Assembly (NCBI RefSeq): GCF_002563925.1 | Contig: NZ_PDJD01000001.1 | Coordinates: forward strand, 936,973 to 1,000,972 | Direction: 5' to 3' | From: Serinibacter salmoneus | GTDB taxonomy: Bacteria > Actinomycetota > Actinomycetes > Actinomycetales > Beutenbergiaceae | Length of the DNA stretch: 64,000 nucleotides | In this document: positions 54,640 to 64,000 of the stretch, in pieces | Layout: each line of letters begins with the position of its first letter | How positions within the stretch are numbered: the first letter of the stretch is position 1 | Position numbers and translations under genes: made by a program | The notes under the pieces: model-generated | Seen by the model: only the letters and a program-made list of their open reading frames with translations | Databases searched by the model: none | Told to the model about the DNA's origin: nothing

Positions 54640-55365
54640 GTGACTACCCCCACCCCCGCCGGTCGTCGTCGAGTTCTGCTCAAGTTGTCGGGGGAGGTGT
54701 TCGGTGGAGGGACCGTGGGCCTCGACCCGGACGTCGTCTCCTCGGTGGCCCATGAGATCGCCGCTGCTGCCAATGCCGGCGTCGAGGTGGGTGTGGTTGT
54801 CGGGGGCGGCAACTTCTTCCGGGGGGCGGAACTGTCCCAGCGGGGCATCGACCGCTCACGGGCGGACTACATGGGCATGCTCGGGACGGTCATGAACTGC
54901 CTGGCTCTGCAGGACTTCCTGGAGAAGGCCGGCGTGAGCACCCGGGTGCAGACCGCGATCACCATGGGCCAGGTCGCCGAGCCCTACATCCCGTTGCGCG
55001 CGATCCGGCACATGGAGAAGGGGCGGGTCGTGGTGTTCGGGGCAGGTGCGGGGATGCCGTACTTCTCCACCGACACCGTCGCGATCCAGCGGGCGCTGGA
55101 GACGCACTGTGATGAGGTCCTGGTCGGGAAGAACGGGGTGGACGGCGTCTACACAGCCGATCCGCGACTGGACCCGGATGCTCGTCGACTCGAGCGGCTG
55201 ACCTTCGACGAGGCCATTCAGCGTGACCTGCGTGTGGTGGACGGCACGGCGTTCAGCCTGTGCCGTGACAACGCGCTGGCGATGCGCGTGTTCGGGATGA
55301 ACGATCCGGGTAACGTCACACGAGCACTGCAAGGTGAGAACATCGGGACGCTGGTGACGGTCTGA
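54640..55365 (+). CDS. pyrH: UMP kinase
   Basis: 241 residues from GTG after TGGAGGAAA. Amino-acid-kinase fold: [11 protein letters not shown] (about 13), [11 protein letters not shown] (about 52), the [18 protein letters not shown] helix, [15 protein letters not shown] and [13 protein letters not shown]. Phosphorylates UMP to UDP and is allosterically controlled by UTP and GTP in relatives. Precedes frr as in most bacteria. Confidence 0.97.
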   Translation: MTTPTPAGRRRVLLKLSGEVFGGGTVGLDPDVVSSVAHEIAAAANAGVEVGVVVGGGNFFRGAELSQRGIDRSRADYMGMLGTVMNCLALQDFLEKAGVSTRVQTAITMGQVAEPYIPLRAIRHMEKGRVVVFGAGAGMPYFSTDTVAIQRALETHCDEVLVGKNGVDGVYTADPRLDPDARRLERLTFDEAIQRDLRVVDGTAFSLCRDNALAMRVFGMNDPGNVTRALQGENIGTLVTV

Positions 55366-55444
55366 CCGGATCCACCAGTCACACACCACTGCCGCGGGAG
55401 GCCGCGGCCTGGACGCGAGCACGGCTCGCACGAACGGAGCACGG

Positions 55445-56002
55445 GTGATCGACGACACACTCCTCGAGGCCGAGGACAAGATGGACAAGGCGGTGGAGGT
55501 CGTCCGTGGTGACTTCGCCGCCATCCGTACCGGTCGCGCCAACGCCGGTCTGTTCACCAAGATCGAGGTCGACTACTACGGGGCGCCCACCCCGCTGCAG
55601 CAACTCGCGAGCGTGACCATCCCGGAGGCCCGCGTGGTGCTGATCTCGCCGTACGACCGCACGGCCAGCAACGACATCATCCGCGCGCTGCGCGAGTCGG
55701 ACCTCGGCGTGAACCCCACCGACGACGGCAATGTGATCCGCGTGACGCTGCCCCAGCTGACCGAGGAGCGTCGCCGCGAGTACGTCAAGCTCGCCAAGAC
55801 CAAGGCGGAGGAGGCGCGGGTCTCCGTGCGCGCGGTGCGCCGCAAGGCGAAGGACGAACTGGACCGGCTGGTGAAGGACGGCGAGGTCGGCGAGGACGAG
55901 GTCACCCGCGCCGAGAAGGAACTCGAGTCCGTGACGAAGGCACACGTCGAGACGATCGACGACCTGCTCTCGCACAAGGAGCGCGAGCTCCTCGAAGTCT
56001 GA
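55445..56002 (+). CDS. frr: Ribosome recycling factor
   Basis: 185 residues, full length. [20 protein letters not shown] (about 15-34), [22 protein letters not shown], the AL(R)[17 protein letters not shown] loop and a long C-terminal helix. Splits post-termination ribosomes with EF-G. GTG start. cdsA begins three bases after the stop. Confidence 0.97.
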   Translation: MIDDTLLEAEDKMDKAVEVVRGDFAAIRTGRANAGLFTKIEVDYYGAPTPLQQLASVTIPEARVVLISPYDRTASNDIIRALRESDLGVNPTDDGNVIRVTLPQLTEERRREYVKLAKTKAEEARVSVRAVRRKAKDELDRLVKDGEVGEDEVTRAEKELESVTKAHVETIDDLLSHKERELLEV

Positions 56003-56005
56003 GCG

Positions 56006-57154
56006 ATGTCGCACGACGCGCCAGAGCCGACGCGGCCGCTCACCCGACGCGAGTTGCGTGAGCGCCGCGCGCGGGAGGCCGCCGCCCAGGAACAGGCCCC
56101 CCAGGCGGCGGCGTCCCAGGAGCAGCCGGCCCAGGACGCGGCTGCACTGACCTCCGCGGCCACGACCGAGTCCGCACTCCCCGCGCCGTCGGCGGTGCCC
56201 GCCCCGGCCGGCCCGACCGATCCGGCGCCGCCGGTCGCGGTCCCGGTGACCACCGATCCGGACGTGGTGCGGGCAGCGGTGAGCGACCCGCTGGTGCCCG
56301 AGCCCACTCCCAGTGCGGTGGAGAGTGACCAACCCTCCCGCGCGGGTCGTAACCTGCCGGTGGCGACCGGCGTGGGCGTCGGTCTGGGGGCCGTGTTCGT
56401 CGGGAGCCTGTTCTGGCGCAGCGAACTGTTCATCGCGTTCGCCTTCGTCCTGATCCTGGCGGTGGTGATCGAGTTGCGCTCCGCTCTGGCGACCCGAGAC
56501 CTCCAGGTCCCGGTCCTGCCGATCGCGGTCGGCTCGGCCGGTATGTTCGTCAGTGCCTACCTCGGTGGGGCCGCGGCACTGCTGGTCGCCTTCGTGGCCA
56601 CCAGCGGCGCCGTGTTCGTCTGGTGCGTGCTGGACAACAATGGCCTGCCCGCGTTGCGCTCGGGCAGTGCCGCCGTGTTCGTCGTGGCCTATGTGCCCTT
56701 CCTGGCCTCCTTCCTCGTGCTGGCACTGACGCAGCCGGACGGCGCCTGGCGGGTGTTCCTCGTCGTGGTCGCCGTGGTGGCTAGCGACACCGGCGGGTAC
56801 ATCGCGGGGGTGTTGTGGGGTCGCCACCCCCTCGCCCCCACGGTCAGTCCGAAGAAGTCCTGGGAGGGGTTCGCGGGCTCCCTCGCGCTGGCCTGTGGCG
56901 CGAGCACCGCTGTGGTCACCCTCGCGTTGGGTCTCGCCTGGTGGTTCGGCCTGGTGGTCGGGGCCCTCGCGACGATCGCCGCCGTGGTGGGCGACCTCGG
57001 GGAGTCCCTGATCAAGCGCGACCTCGGCCTGAAGGACATGGGTTCGGTGCTGCCGGGCCACGGCGGTGTGCTGGATCGGGTCGATGCCCTGCTGGTCGCC
57101 GCGCCGCTGCTGGTGAGCGCGTTCGCTTTCCTGGCGCCTGTGGCAGCACAATGA
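56006..57154 (+). CDS. cdsA: Phosphatidate cytidylyltransferase
   Basis: 382 residues. The first ~115 are a cytoplasmic Arg-rich then Ala/Pro/Gln-rich extension not needed for the enzyme. Eight or so membrane helices follow, with the CdsA signature near the C-terminus ([12 protein letters not shown] about 284; [19 protein letters not shown] about 330; [12 protein letters not shown]). Makes CDP-diacylglycerol from phosphatidate and CTP. rlmN follows after seven bases. Confidence 0.94.
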   Translation: MSHDAPEPTRPLTRRELRERRAREAAAQEQAPQAAASQEQPAQDAAALTSAATTESALPAPSAVPAPAGPTDPAPPVAVPVTTDPDVVRAAVSDPLVPEPTPSAVESDQPSRAGRNLPVATGVGVGLGAVFVGSLFWRSELFIAFAFVLILAVVIELRSALATRDLQVPVLPIAVGSAGMFVSAYLGGAAALLVAFVATSGAVFVWCVLDNNGLPALRSGSAAVFVVAYVPFLASFLVLALTQPDGAWRVFLVVVAVVASDTGGYIAGVLWGRHPLAPTVSPKKSWEGFAGSLALACGASTAVVTLALGLAWWFGLVVGALATIAAVVGDLGESLIKRDLGLKDMGSVLPGHGGVLDRVDALLVAAPLLVSAFAFLAPVAAQ

Positions 57155-57161
57155 GGACACG

Positions 57162-58361
57162 ATGAGTCAGTCACCGACACCCGCAGCCAGTACCCAGGAC
57201 GCCGCCGCCGCGCCGGGGGCACCCGTGGCCACCGCCGTCGCGGCGCCGCAGGGCCGCCCACGTCTGCAGATGGCCGCACCGAGACGGGGTAAGCCGCCGC
57301 GGCACCTCGCGGACCTGACACTGGCCGAGCGCAAGGAGGCGCTCGTGGAGCTCGGTTTCCCCGGGTTCAGGGGTGACCAGCTCTCGCGCCACTACTTCTC
57401 CCACCTCAGCCGCACGGCCGAGGAGATGACGGACTTGCCCGCCCAGGGGCGCGAGGAACTCGTCGAGGCGCTGCTGCCCGATCTGGTCTCCCCCGCGCAC
57501 GTCATGCAGGCCGACGGCGGCGACACCGTCAAGACGCTGTGGCGGATGCACGACGGCGCGAAGGTCGAGTCGGTGCTGATGCGGTACAGCGACCGCACCA
57601 CCCTGTGTGTCTCCAGCCAGGCAGGCTGTGGCATGGCCTGCCCGTTCTGCGCCACGGGGCAACTGGGACTGACCCGCAACCTCTCCACCGCCGAGATCAT
57701 CGAGCAGGTACGGCAGGCCGCGCGTGCCAGCCGGGACGGTGACCTGCCCGGGGGTCCGTGCCGGCTCTCCAACATCGTGTTCATGGGGATGGGTGAGCCC
57801 CTCGCCAACTACAAGGCCGTGATCGGTGCGGTGCGCCGCATGGTGGAACCCGCGCCCTCCGGTTTCGGTATCTCGGCTCGCAACGTCACGGTCTCCACGG
57901 TCGGTCTGGTGCCGGCCATGCGCAAGCTCGCGGACGAGGGGATCCCGGTGACCCTCGCGCTCTCGCTGCACGCCCCGGACGATGCGCTGCGCGACGAACT
58001 GATCCCGATCAACTCGCGTTGGAAGGTCGGGGAGACCCTCGACGCCGCGCGCCACTACTTCGAGGTCACCGGGCGGCGGGTCTCGATCGAGTACGCCCTG
58101 ATCCGGGACATGAACGACCACGGGTGGCGCGCCTCCCTCCTGGCCGATGAGCTGATCAAACGCGGCCGGGGGTGGGTGCACGTCAACCCGATCCCGCTGA
58201 ACCCGACCCCGGGGTCGAAGTGGACGGCGAGCGACCCGGCTGTGGAGGCGGAGTTCGTGCGGCGTTTGCGTGATGCGGGTATCCCCACCACCATTCGTGA
58301 CACCCGCGGTAGCGACATCGACGGTGCCTGCGGGCAGCTGGCCGCCGCCGTCGAGGACTGA
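57162..58361 (+). CDS. rlmN: 23S rRNA (adenine-2503 C2)-methyltransferase
   Basis: 399 residues. Radical SAM cluster CGMACPFC (Cys156, Cys160, Cys163), [18 protein letters not shown] (about 207), [10 protein letters not shown] (about 268) and the C-terminal [17 protein letters not shown] with the conserved Cys. A ~30-residue Ala/Pro-rich N-terminal tail precedes the usual start of the fold. Methylates A2503 and A37 of some tRNAs. In many actinobacteria dxr lies close downstream; here a DivIVA gene follows. Confidence 0.95.
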   Translation: MSQSPTPAASTQDAAAAPGAPVATAVAAPQGRPRLQMAAPRRGKPPRHLADLTLAERKEALVELGFPGFRGDQLSRHYFSHLSRTAEEMTDLPAQGREELVEALLPDLVSPAHVMQADGGDTVKTLWRMHDGAKVESVLMRYSDRTTLCVSSQAGCGMACPFCATGQLGLTRNLSTAEIIEQVRQAARASRDGDLPGGPCRLSNIVFMGMGEPLANYKAVIGAVRRMVEPAPSGFGISARNVTVSTVGLVPAMRKLADEGIPVTLALSLHAPDDALRDELIPINSRWKVGETLDAARHYFEVTGRRVSIEYALIRDMNDHGWRASLLADELIKRGRGWVHVNPIPLNPTPGSKWTASDPAVEAEFVRRLRDAGIPTTIRDTRGSDIDGACGQLAAAVED

Positions 58362-58388
58362 GCGGGCGACGTGAGCGAAGGAGACACC

Positions 58389-58958
58389 GTGAGCGAGACC
58401 ACCAAGGACCTCTTCCCCCGGGTCTCGGGGATGACCCGTGGCTACGACACCCAGCAGGTCAACGCGTTCATCGCGGCGGCGCGTGCCCAGTACGAGAACC
58501 GGGAGGATGCCCCGCAGGAGCGGATCGACGCGAACGCGATCCGTGCCACCTCCTTCGACCTGGTGCGCGGCGGGTACCAACCCGCCGTGGTCGATGCCGC
58601 ACTGGACCGCCTGGAGTCCGCATTCGTGGCGGCCGCGCGCACCGAGTTCATCCGCGAGCACGGGCAGGACGCCTGGATGTCGCGCGTGGTGGAGCGTGCG
58701 ACCGAACTCTACGGCCGGCTGACCCGGCCGGCGGGGGAGAAGTTCGCCCCGCCGGAGCACGGACGCGGCTATGCGGCCGATGAGGTGGACGAACTCATGG
58801 CGAAGCTGACCGCCTACTTCGACCACGGGACCCCGCTGAGCGCCGCTGCGGTGCGCACCGCCACCTTCTCCTCGGCGCCCCGTTCTCGCGCGTATGCCGA
58901 GGGACCGGTGGACGCCTTCCTCGATCACGCCGTCGACGTGCTCATGTCGGTCGAGTGA
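58389..58958 (+). CDS. DivIVA-domain protein
   Basis: 189 residues from GTG 58389, seven bases or less after AAGGAG (58378-58383); GTG 58371 is upstream but lacks a site. Three short DivIVA-type motifs occur: FPRVSGMTRGYDTQQVNAFI (about 8-27), ATSFDLVRGGYQPAVVDAALDRLE (about 50-73) and PEHGRGYAADEVDELMAKL (about 118-136). No long coiled coil as in full DivIVA/Wag31. Such proteins sit beside rlmN in several Micrococcales; function unknown, presumably cell-envelope or polarity related. Confidence 0.8.
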   Translation: MSETTKDLFPRVSGMTRGYDTQQVNAFIAAARAQYENREDAPQERIDANAIRATSFDLVRGGYQPAVVDAALDRLESAFVAAARTEFIREHGQDAWMSRVVERATELYGRLTRPAGEKFAPPEHGRGYAADEVDELMAKLTAYFDHGTPLSAAAVRTATFSSAPRSRAYAEGPVDAFLDHAVDVLMSVE

Positions 58959-58966
58959 CCTGACCG

Positions 58967-60259
58967 ATGTTCTGGTTGGGCGTCCTCGCGCTCGTGCTCG
59001 GCCTGCTGGTGTCCATCGCGTGGCACGAGATCGGGCACCTGGTGCCGGCGAAGGCCTTCGGGGTGCGGGTGACGCAGTACATGGTGGGCTTCGGTGCCAC
59101 GGTCTTCTCCCGGCGACACGGTGAGACCGAGTACGGACTGAAGGCAATCCCGCTGGGGGGATACATCCGTATGGTCGGGATGTACCCCACGGACGCCATG
59201 CTCGCTCCCGCCGGGGCCGCCACACGCGATCCCGGCTCGGCCACGGGGGTCCGACGCACGCTGCGGCAGATCGCTGCCGATGCCCGTTCCTACTCCGCCG
59301 AGGAGATGCTCCCGGGGGATGAACCCCGCACCTACGCGCGCCTGAGCGCGCCGCGCAAGGTGATCGTGATGCTGGGCGGACCGCTCGCCAACCTCGTGCT
59401 CGCCGTCGCGCTGCTCGCGGTGGTCTACCTCGGCATCGGCCTGCCGACGGCGACCACCACCATTGCGCAGGTCTCACCCTGCGTGACCTCGACCGAGTGC
59501 ACCGCGGCCGACCCGGCCTCACCCGCCCAGCAGGCAGGGATCGAGCCCGGGGACGTGGTGGTCTCCTGGGACGGCCAGGCCACCACGACCTGGGGCGAGG
59601 TGCAGTCCGCGATCCTCGCGGGGCAGGGCGCGAGCGCGGACGTGGTGGTACGTCGTGAGGGGCAGCCGCGCACCCTGACGGTGACCCCGACCCTGGTGGA
59701 GCGGGAGGACGCGAACGGTGACCTCACCCAGGTCCCGGTGGTCGGGATCACCCCCACCGCCGCGCTCCAGCGCGCCGACCTGGGCACCTTCGCACGTGAT
59801 CTCGGCGCCATGATCGGCGGCACCATCGGGGTCGTCGTCACGCTCCCGGCACAGCTGTGGGACGTGGCCGCCGCGACGATCACCGGGACCGATCGCTCCG
59901 AGGGGGTGCTCGGCCTGGTCGGTGTCGGTCGACTTGCGGGGGAGGCCACCTCCACCACCTCCAGCGTGGGGGTCATGGGCAACGTGATCGTGCTGCTGCA
60001 GATGGTGGCGAGCCTCAACGTCGCGCTGTTCGCTTTCAACCTCATCCCGCTGCTCCCTCTCGACGGCGGGCACGTGCTCGGCGCGCTGGTGGAAGGCGGA
60101 CGGCGCCGGTTGGCCCGGTGGCGTGGTCGCCCCGACCCCGGGCTGCTGGACACCTCCCGGTTCGTGCCGGTCAGTTACGTGGTGGTGATCGCCCTGTTGG
60201 CGATGTTCGTGCTCCTGCTGGTTGCCGACGTCGTCGCGCCCGTCACACTCTCGGGGTAG
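58967..60259 (+). CDS. Site-2 intramembrane metalloprotease (RseP/Rip1 family)
   Basis: 430 residues. Zinc-binding HEIGH at residues 20-24 in the first membrane helix, a PDZ domain at about 175-260 (AGIEPGDVVVSWDGQAT), and the second active-site motif NLIPLLPLDGGHVLG (about 360) in a later helix. Four membrane segments. M50 family; relatives cut anti-sigma factors in the membrane. Normally flanked by dxr and ispG in actinobacteria; both are absent here. Confidence 0.93.
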   Translation: MFWLGVLALVLGLLVSIAWHEIGHLVPAKAFGVRVTQYMVGFGATVFSRRHGETEYGLKAIPLGGYIRMVGMYPTDAMLAPAGAATRDPGSATGVRRTLRQIAADARSYSAEEMLPGDEPRTYARLSAPRKVIVMLGGPLANLVLAVALLAVVYLGIGLPTATTTIAQVSPCVTSTECTAADPASPAQQAGIEPGDVVVSWDGQATTTWGEVQSAILAGQGASADVVVRREGQPRTLTVTPTLVEREDANGDLTQVPVVGITPTAALQRADLGTFARDLGAMIGGTIGVVVTLPAQLWDVAAATITGTDRSEGVLGLVGVGRLAGEATSTTSSVGVMGNVIVLLQMVASLNVALFAFNLIPLLPLDGGHVLGALVEGGRRRLARWRGRPDPGLLDTSRFVPVSYVVVIALLAMFVLLLVADVVAPVTLSG

Positions 60260-60262
60260 CGG

Positions 60263-61129
60263 GTGTTCAGCCGTCGTTCGTCGTCCGTGGGGCGGCTGCA
60301 GACTCGCGTGCTCGCGCCGCAGGACCTGCGCCAGGCCCTGGCGCTGTGCCGCCAGGACCCGGTCTCCTCGGTGCTCGCGGCCGTCCGGCTGAACGAGTCC
60401 GGCGTGGCCGCCGGGGCCGGGGGCACCTGGGGCGCCTATCGGGACGGTGAGTTGCGTTCCTTCGTCTGGCTGGGTGCGAATGTCATCCCGGTCAGCCCCA
60501 GCGGCGACGGGCTCGCCGAGCTCGCTCCCCGGCTGCTGCACTCGCGTGGGCGGTTGTCCTCGATCGTCGGCGAGCGGGGCAGTGTCGAGACGCTGTGGGG
60601 CGAGGTGGCGGGGCAGTGGCCCGCGCCCCGCCAGGTGCGGGGCGATCAACCCTCCCTCGTGCTGCGCGAACGGGCCCTGGTGCCGCCGCATCCCCGGGTG
60701 CGCGAGGCGCGGCCCGAGGAGTTCGAGGCGGTCCTGCCCGCGAGCGTGGCGATGTTCGCGGACGAGTACGGGTACTCACCGATGAGTTCACCGCAGGGGG
60801 CGTATGCCACCCGGGTGCGCCAGCTCATCGACGGGGGGCGCACGTTCGTGCTGATGGAGCAGGCGGCCGGTCTGCCCCGGGTGGCGTTCAAGGCCGACAT
60901 CGGGGCGATGGCGATGGGTGTGGCGCAGATCCAGGGGGTGTGGGTGGCCCCGCACCTACGCGGTCGCGGACTGGGGACGGCCGGCATGGCCGCCGTGGTC
61001 GACCTCGCGCGGGCTCGAGGCGCCGAGGTGGTCTCGCTCTACGTGAACGACTACAACGACGCCGCACGTCGGATGTACGCCACCGTGGGGTTCGTCCAGG
61101 AGGGCTCCTACGCCACGATCGTGTTGTGA
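60263..61129 (+). CDS. GNAT acetyltransferase with N-terminal DUF4081-like domain
   Basis: 288 residues. About 1-145: DUF4081-like N-domain (VLAPQDLRQALALCRQDPV). About 150-288: GNAT domain with VREARPEEFEAVLPAS, KADIGAMAMGVAQIQGVWV, the acetyl-CoA loop RGRGLGTAGMAAVV and VNDYNDAARRMYATVGF. In actinobacteria this gene sits between ispG and proS. Start GTG three bases after the protease stop. Substrate unknown. Confidence 0.85.
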   Translation: MFSRRSSSVGRLQTRVLAPQDLRQALALCRQDPVSSVLAAVRLNESGVAAGAGGTWGAYRDGELRSFVWLGANVIPVSPSGDGLAELAPRLLHSRGRLSSIVGERGSVETLWGEVAGQWPAPRQVRGDQPSLVLRERALVPPHPRVREARPEEFEAVLPASVAMFADEYGYSPMSSPQGAYATRVRQLIDGGRTFVLMEQAAGLPRVAFKADIGAMAMGVAQIQGVWVAPHLRGRGLGTAGMAAVVDLARARGAEVVSLYVNDYNDAARRMYATVGFVQEGSYATIVL

Positions 61130-61193
61130 GCGTGAGCTGCCCCGAGAGCGTCCAGCGCAGCGGTGGGTGACGGAGCGAGCGCGGGGCGGCCAG

Positions 61194-61199
61194 TAGGCT
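61194..61199 (+). promoter_or_regulatory. -10 element of a leaderless proS transcript
   Basis: TAGGCT ends six bases before the proS GTG and no purine-rich ribosome-binding sequence lies at the right distance from that codon. Transcription would begin at the start codon itself. Confidence 0.55.
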
Positions 61200-61205
61200 G
61201 GGGCC

Positions 61206-62996
61206 GTGTTGATGCGGATGTCCTCCCTGTTCCTTCGTACCCTGCGCGACGACCCGGTCGACGCCGAGGTCGATTCCCACAAGCTCCTGGTGCGTGCGGG
61301 CTACATCCGCCGCGCCGCCCCGGGCATCTACACCTGGCTGCCGCTGGGCCTGCGGGTGCTGGCCAAGGTGGAGCAGATCGTGCGTGAGGAGATGGCCGCC
61401 GCCGGCGCCCAGGAGATCCACTTCCCGGCGCTGCTGCCGCGCGAGCCGTACGAGGCGACCGGGCGCTGGAGCGAGTACGGGCCCAACCTCTTCCGCCTGC
61501 AGGACCGTCGCGAGAACGACTACCTGCTCGCGCCCACCCACGAGGAGATGTTCACCCTCGTGGTGAAGGACCTGTACTCCTCCTACAAGGACCTGCCGCT
61601 CGCGCTCTACCAGATCCAGACGAAGTACCGCGACGAGGCCCGGCCTCGCGCGGGGCTGCTGCGTGGCCGCGAGTTCATCATGAAGGACGCCTACACCTTC
61701 GACATCGACGAGGAAGCGCACGCGGCGGCCTACCAGCGTCAGCGCGATGCGTACGAGCGGGTGTTCTCCCGGCTCGGGCTGCCGTACGTGATCGTGGCCG
61801 CCACGTCCGGGGCCATGGGTGGATCGCGCTCGGAGGAGTTCCTCGTGCCGTGCGAGGTGGGGGAGGACACGTTCGTGCGCTCCCCGGGTGGGTACGCGGC
61901 CAACGTGGAGGCGGTCACCACGCCGGCGCCGCCCGCACGGGCATGGCAGGACCTGCCGCCCGCGAGCGTGGAGCAGACCCCCGACACCCCGACCATCGCC
62001 TCGCTGGTGGACGTGGCGAACGAGCGCTTCCCGCGCCCCGATCGGCCCTGGACCGCTGCCGACACCCTCAAGAACGTGGTGCTCGCCGTCACGGCGCCCA
62101 CGGGGGAGCGCGAGACGATCGTGGTGGGCCTGCCCGGTGACCGGGACGTGGACCTGAAGCGCCTGGAGGCGGCACTCGCGCCCGCCGAGGTGGAGGCCGC
62201 TGGTCCGGATGACTTCGCGCGCCACCCCGAGTTGGTCAAGGGCTACATCGGCCCCGGTGTCATCGGCCCCAACGGTGCGCCGCGGGACGCGGAGGGTCAA
62301 GGCGGGGCGGTGCGCTACCTGCTCGACCCGCGCGTGGTGGACGGGACGGCGTGGATCACCGGAGCGGATCGGGCCGATCACCACGTGTTCGGGCTGGTGG
62401 CGGGTCGGGACTTCACTGCCGACGGCACGATCGACGTGGCCCAGGTGCGGGAAGGCGATGCGGCGCCGGACGGCTCCGGCCCGCTGGAACTGGCTCGCGG
62501 CATCGAGATGGGCCACGTCTTCGACCTGGGGACGAAGTACTCCCAGGCCCTGGGGCTGACCGTGCTGGACGCGAACGGCAAGGCGCGTGTGGTGCACATG
62601 GGCTCCTACGGGATCGGGGTCTCCCGTGCCGTGGCCGCACTTGCCGAGATCTACCACGACGACGCCGGGCTGACCTGGCCGGTGGCCGTGGCGCCCGCCC
62701 AGGTGCACATCGTGGCGACGGGCAAGGACGAGACGGTGTTCGCCGCTGCGGAGGATCTCGCGCGGTCCGCTCAGGAGGCGGGGCTCGAGGTGCTCCTGGA
62801 CGACCGCCGCAAGGTCTCACCCGGTGTGAAGTTCGCGGATGCGGAACTGCTGGGCATGCCGGTGGTCGTGGTCATCGGGCGCGGGCTCGCCTCCGGGGTG
62901 ATCGAGGTGCGCGAGCGTGCCTCCGGCGACCGCCGCGAGGTTCCCGTGGCTCAGGCGCTCGGGGCGGTTCAGGAGTCGGTGGCCGCGGCGGGATAG
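61206..62996 (+). CDS. proS: Prolyl-tRNA synthetase
   Basis: 596 residues, bacterial-type class II ProRS. Motif 1 region [18 protein letters not shown] (about 45), motif 2 [29 protein letters not shown] (about 137-165), motif 3 [16 protein letters not shown] (about 464), and an editing INS domain between motifs 2 and 3 (about 220-400). The C-terminal anticodon domain ends [15 protein letters not shown] 61212 and 61218 are alternative starts. Overlaps the convergent lipoprotein gene by 28 bp. Confidence 0.96.
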   Translation: MLMRMSSLFLRTLRDDPVDAEVDSHKLLVRAGYIRRAAPGIYTWLPLGLRVLAKVEQIVREEMAAAGAQEIHFPALLPREPYEATGRWSEYGPNLFRLQDRRENDYLLAPTHEEMFTLVVKDLYSSYKDLPLALYQIQTKYRDEARPRAGLLRGREFIMKDAYTFDIDEEAHAAAYQRQRDAYERVFSRLGLPYVIVAATSGAMGGSRSEEFLVPCEVGEDTFVRSPGGYAANVEAVTTPAPPARAWQDLPPASVEQTPDTPTIASLVDVANERFPRPDRPWTAADTLKNVVLAVTAPTGERETIVVGLPGDRDVDLKRLEAALAPAEVEAAGPDDFARHPELVKGYIGPGVIGPNGAPRDAEGQGGAVRYLLDPRVVDGTAWITGADRADHHVFGLVAGRDFTADGTIDVAQVREGDAAPDGSGPLELARGIEMGHVFDLGTKYSQALGLTVLDANGKARVVHMGSYGIGVSRAVAALAEIYHDDAGLTWPVAVAPAQVHIVATGKDETVFAAAEDLARSAQEAGLEVLLDDRRKVSPGVKFADAELLGMPVVVVIGRGLASGVIEVRERASGDRREVPVAQALGAVQESVAAAG

Positions 62997-64000
62997 CCGG
63001 GGAGGGCGGTCAGGTCGAGGGCGGCGCGCGGGGCCACCCGCTGGATCTCCAGCAGACTGGCCAACGCGCCGTCCACCGCGGTTGCGCGCAGCGCGGAGGG
63101 CAGCGGTGCCTGCACCCACAGCGCCACCAGGTCCGACTCGATGGCGGCGGCCGCCGCCGGGGTGGACTGTGCCACGCCGGCGGTGTCGTACAGCGCCGAA
63201 CGGGGATCCTGCGCGGTTCCGGCGAGCCCGCTCGCCACCGCCAGGTCGCTCGCGAGAGCGCGCAGTTCGCGGGCCCGCTCGAGGTAGTCCTCGGAGCCCT
63301 CCTCCGCCCGCGCCGCGAGGTACTCGTACGCGAAGCCGGCGGCGTCCAGGCCGCGGATGAGCTCCTGGGTCCCGGCCACCGATGCCAGGCGCCACGTGGC
63401 GGCCACGACCTGCGGCTGCTGCGGCGCCGGGGCCTCGGCGCCCGTGCTGTGCGCGAGGACCTGCGCGGCCCAGGCACGCCAGACCGCGACGGCGGTGTAC
63501 AGGTCCGCGACCTCGGCGCTCGGCGCTGCCCCGATCGCCTCGCGGGCATCCTGTGCGGCTCGGGAGAGCCCGTCCACGAGGGCCTGCGGCGAGATGTCCT
63601 CGTCGGCGTCCACTGCCTCGCCCGTCTCGCCGCCGTCCGGTCCCGCGCCGGAATCCGCTCCGGTATCGGTCGGCGTGTCGGGCCGTGCCGGCGGCTCCCA
63701 CTGCCCGCCCAGGAGGTCGGCCTGGGCCAGCGCGGCGTCCGCGACCTGAGCGACCTGATCGGCGAGGGCCTCGTCGGCCGTCAGCTCGCCGAGCGCCTCG
63801 GCGAGCTGCGCCGTCGCCAAGGACTGTGCCACCAGCGAGGCGCGCGCCGATTCGGCAGCATCGGCCGTGGGCAGCGGTTGCGGGGGCGTGTCCAGGCGCA
63901 CACCGCAACCGGCGAGGAGGACGGCCGCGCCGAGCGCCACCACCGCGCGGGCGGCCGCGGAACGCGGACGGCGGGTGACGGCATGAGTCGAGGAGGTCGG
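62969..64000 (-). CDS. Ferritin-like DUF4439-type lipoprotein, 5' end cut by the window edge
   Basis: The frame is open to the right edge. Upstream of the hydrophobic stretch [13 protein letters not shown] lies an Arg-rich sequence ([10 protein letters not shown]) that fits a signal peptide n-region, so the true start is probably outside the window; GTG 63946 or 63943 would give a signal too short. After the lipobox Cys the protein is almost all helical and Ala-rich, with an acidic Gly/Asp linker near 110-130 residues from the visible start. The second half ([46 protein letters not shown]) resembles the DUF4439 four-helix fold. Function unknown. Confidence 0.7.
   Translation of the reverse strand, partial: PTSSTHAVTRRPRSAAARAVVALGAAVLLAGCGVRLDTPPQPLPTADAAESARASLVAQSLATAQLAEALGELTADEALADQVAQVADAALAQADLLGGQWEPPARPDTPTDTGADSGAGPDGGETGEAVDADEDISPQALVDGLSRAAQDAREAIGAAPSAEVADLYTAVAVWRAWAAQVLAHSTGAEAPAPQQPQVVAATWRLASVAGTQELIRGLDAAGFAYEYLAARAEEGSEDYLERARELRALASDLAVASGLAGTAQDPRSALYDTAGVAQSTPAAAAAIESDLVALWVQAPLPSALRATAVDGALASLLEIQRVAPRAALDLTALPGYPAAATDS

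Overview
The window is a very GC-rich stretch of an actinobacterial chromosome, most likely a member of Micrococcales or a close relative. The reasons are the gene order (ileS-folC, smc-ftsY-amt-glnB-glnD-ffh-rpsP-khpA-rimM-trmD-rplS-lepB-rnhB, comM-dprA-xerC, rpsB-tsf-pyrH-frr-cdsA-rlmN, proS), the many GTG starts with overlapping stop/start codons, the membrane-anchored FtsY, a translational-type T-box in front of ileS, and leaderless-looking starts. No rRNA, tRNA, CRISPR array or insertion sequence was seen. The genus assignment is inference.

Left part, 1-15.2 kb, is accessory metabolism and transport. It holds the end of an NMT1-type ABC importer with a class III aminotransferase and a short-chain dehydrogenase (possibly pyrimidine/beta-alanine catabolism), a pentapeptide-repeat protein, a manganese/zinc-type ABC importer under a DtxR-like palindrome, a heterodimeric ABC exporter, a calcium/sodium-antiporter-like gene flanked by two related palindromic intergenic repeats, a thiamine-binding protein and a HAD phosphatase.

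The stretch 15.2-21.95 kb is the most unusual. A 735-residue WXG/T7SS-like polymorphic toxin candidate, with a C-terminal domain carrying an ExK nuclease-like motif, sits next to five near-identical copies of an unrecognised ~175-residue gene. One copy lies about 1.6 kb upstream and four stand in strict tandem after the toxin. These are best explained as an immunity-gene array. Two modules of the locus start behind nearly identical 45-bp promoter/operator elements containing a GGGGA...TCCCC palindrome, and the copies are mosaics of a few alternative segments.

From 21.95 kb to the right edge the window is mostly core genome: T-box-ileS-folC; a dihydroxyacetone kinase operon (dhaKLM) placed between folC and the DUF4233-ndk pair; smc; a small membrane protein; ftsY; the nitrogen module amt-glnB-glnD with a GlnR-type box; ffh; the rpsP/rplS region with a TrmD-acetyltransferase fusion; secretion and DNA-uptake/recombination genes; translation factors; phospholipid synthesis; rlmN; a DivIVA-domain protein; the site-2 protease; a GNAT; proS; and a ferritin-like lipoprotein cut by the right edge.

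Oddities inside the core part are a GlnD without its C-terminal ACT domains, a perfect 15-bp hairpin across the glnD start, a nine-unit 9-bp repeat in the SMC hinge, and the absence of dxr and ispG from the two places beside the site-2 protease gene where actinobacteria normally carry them.
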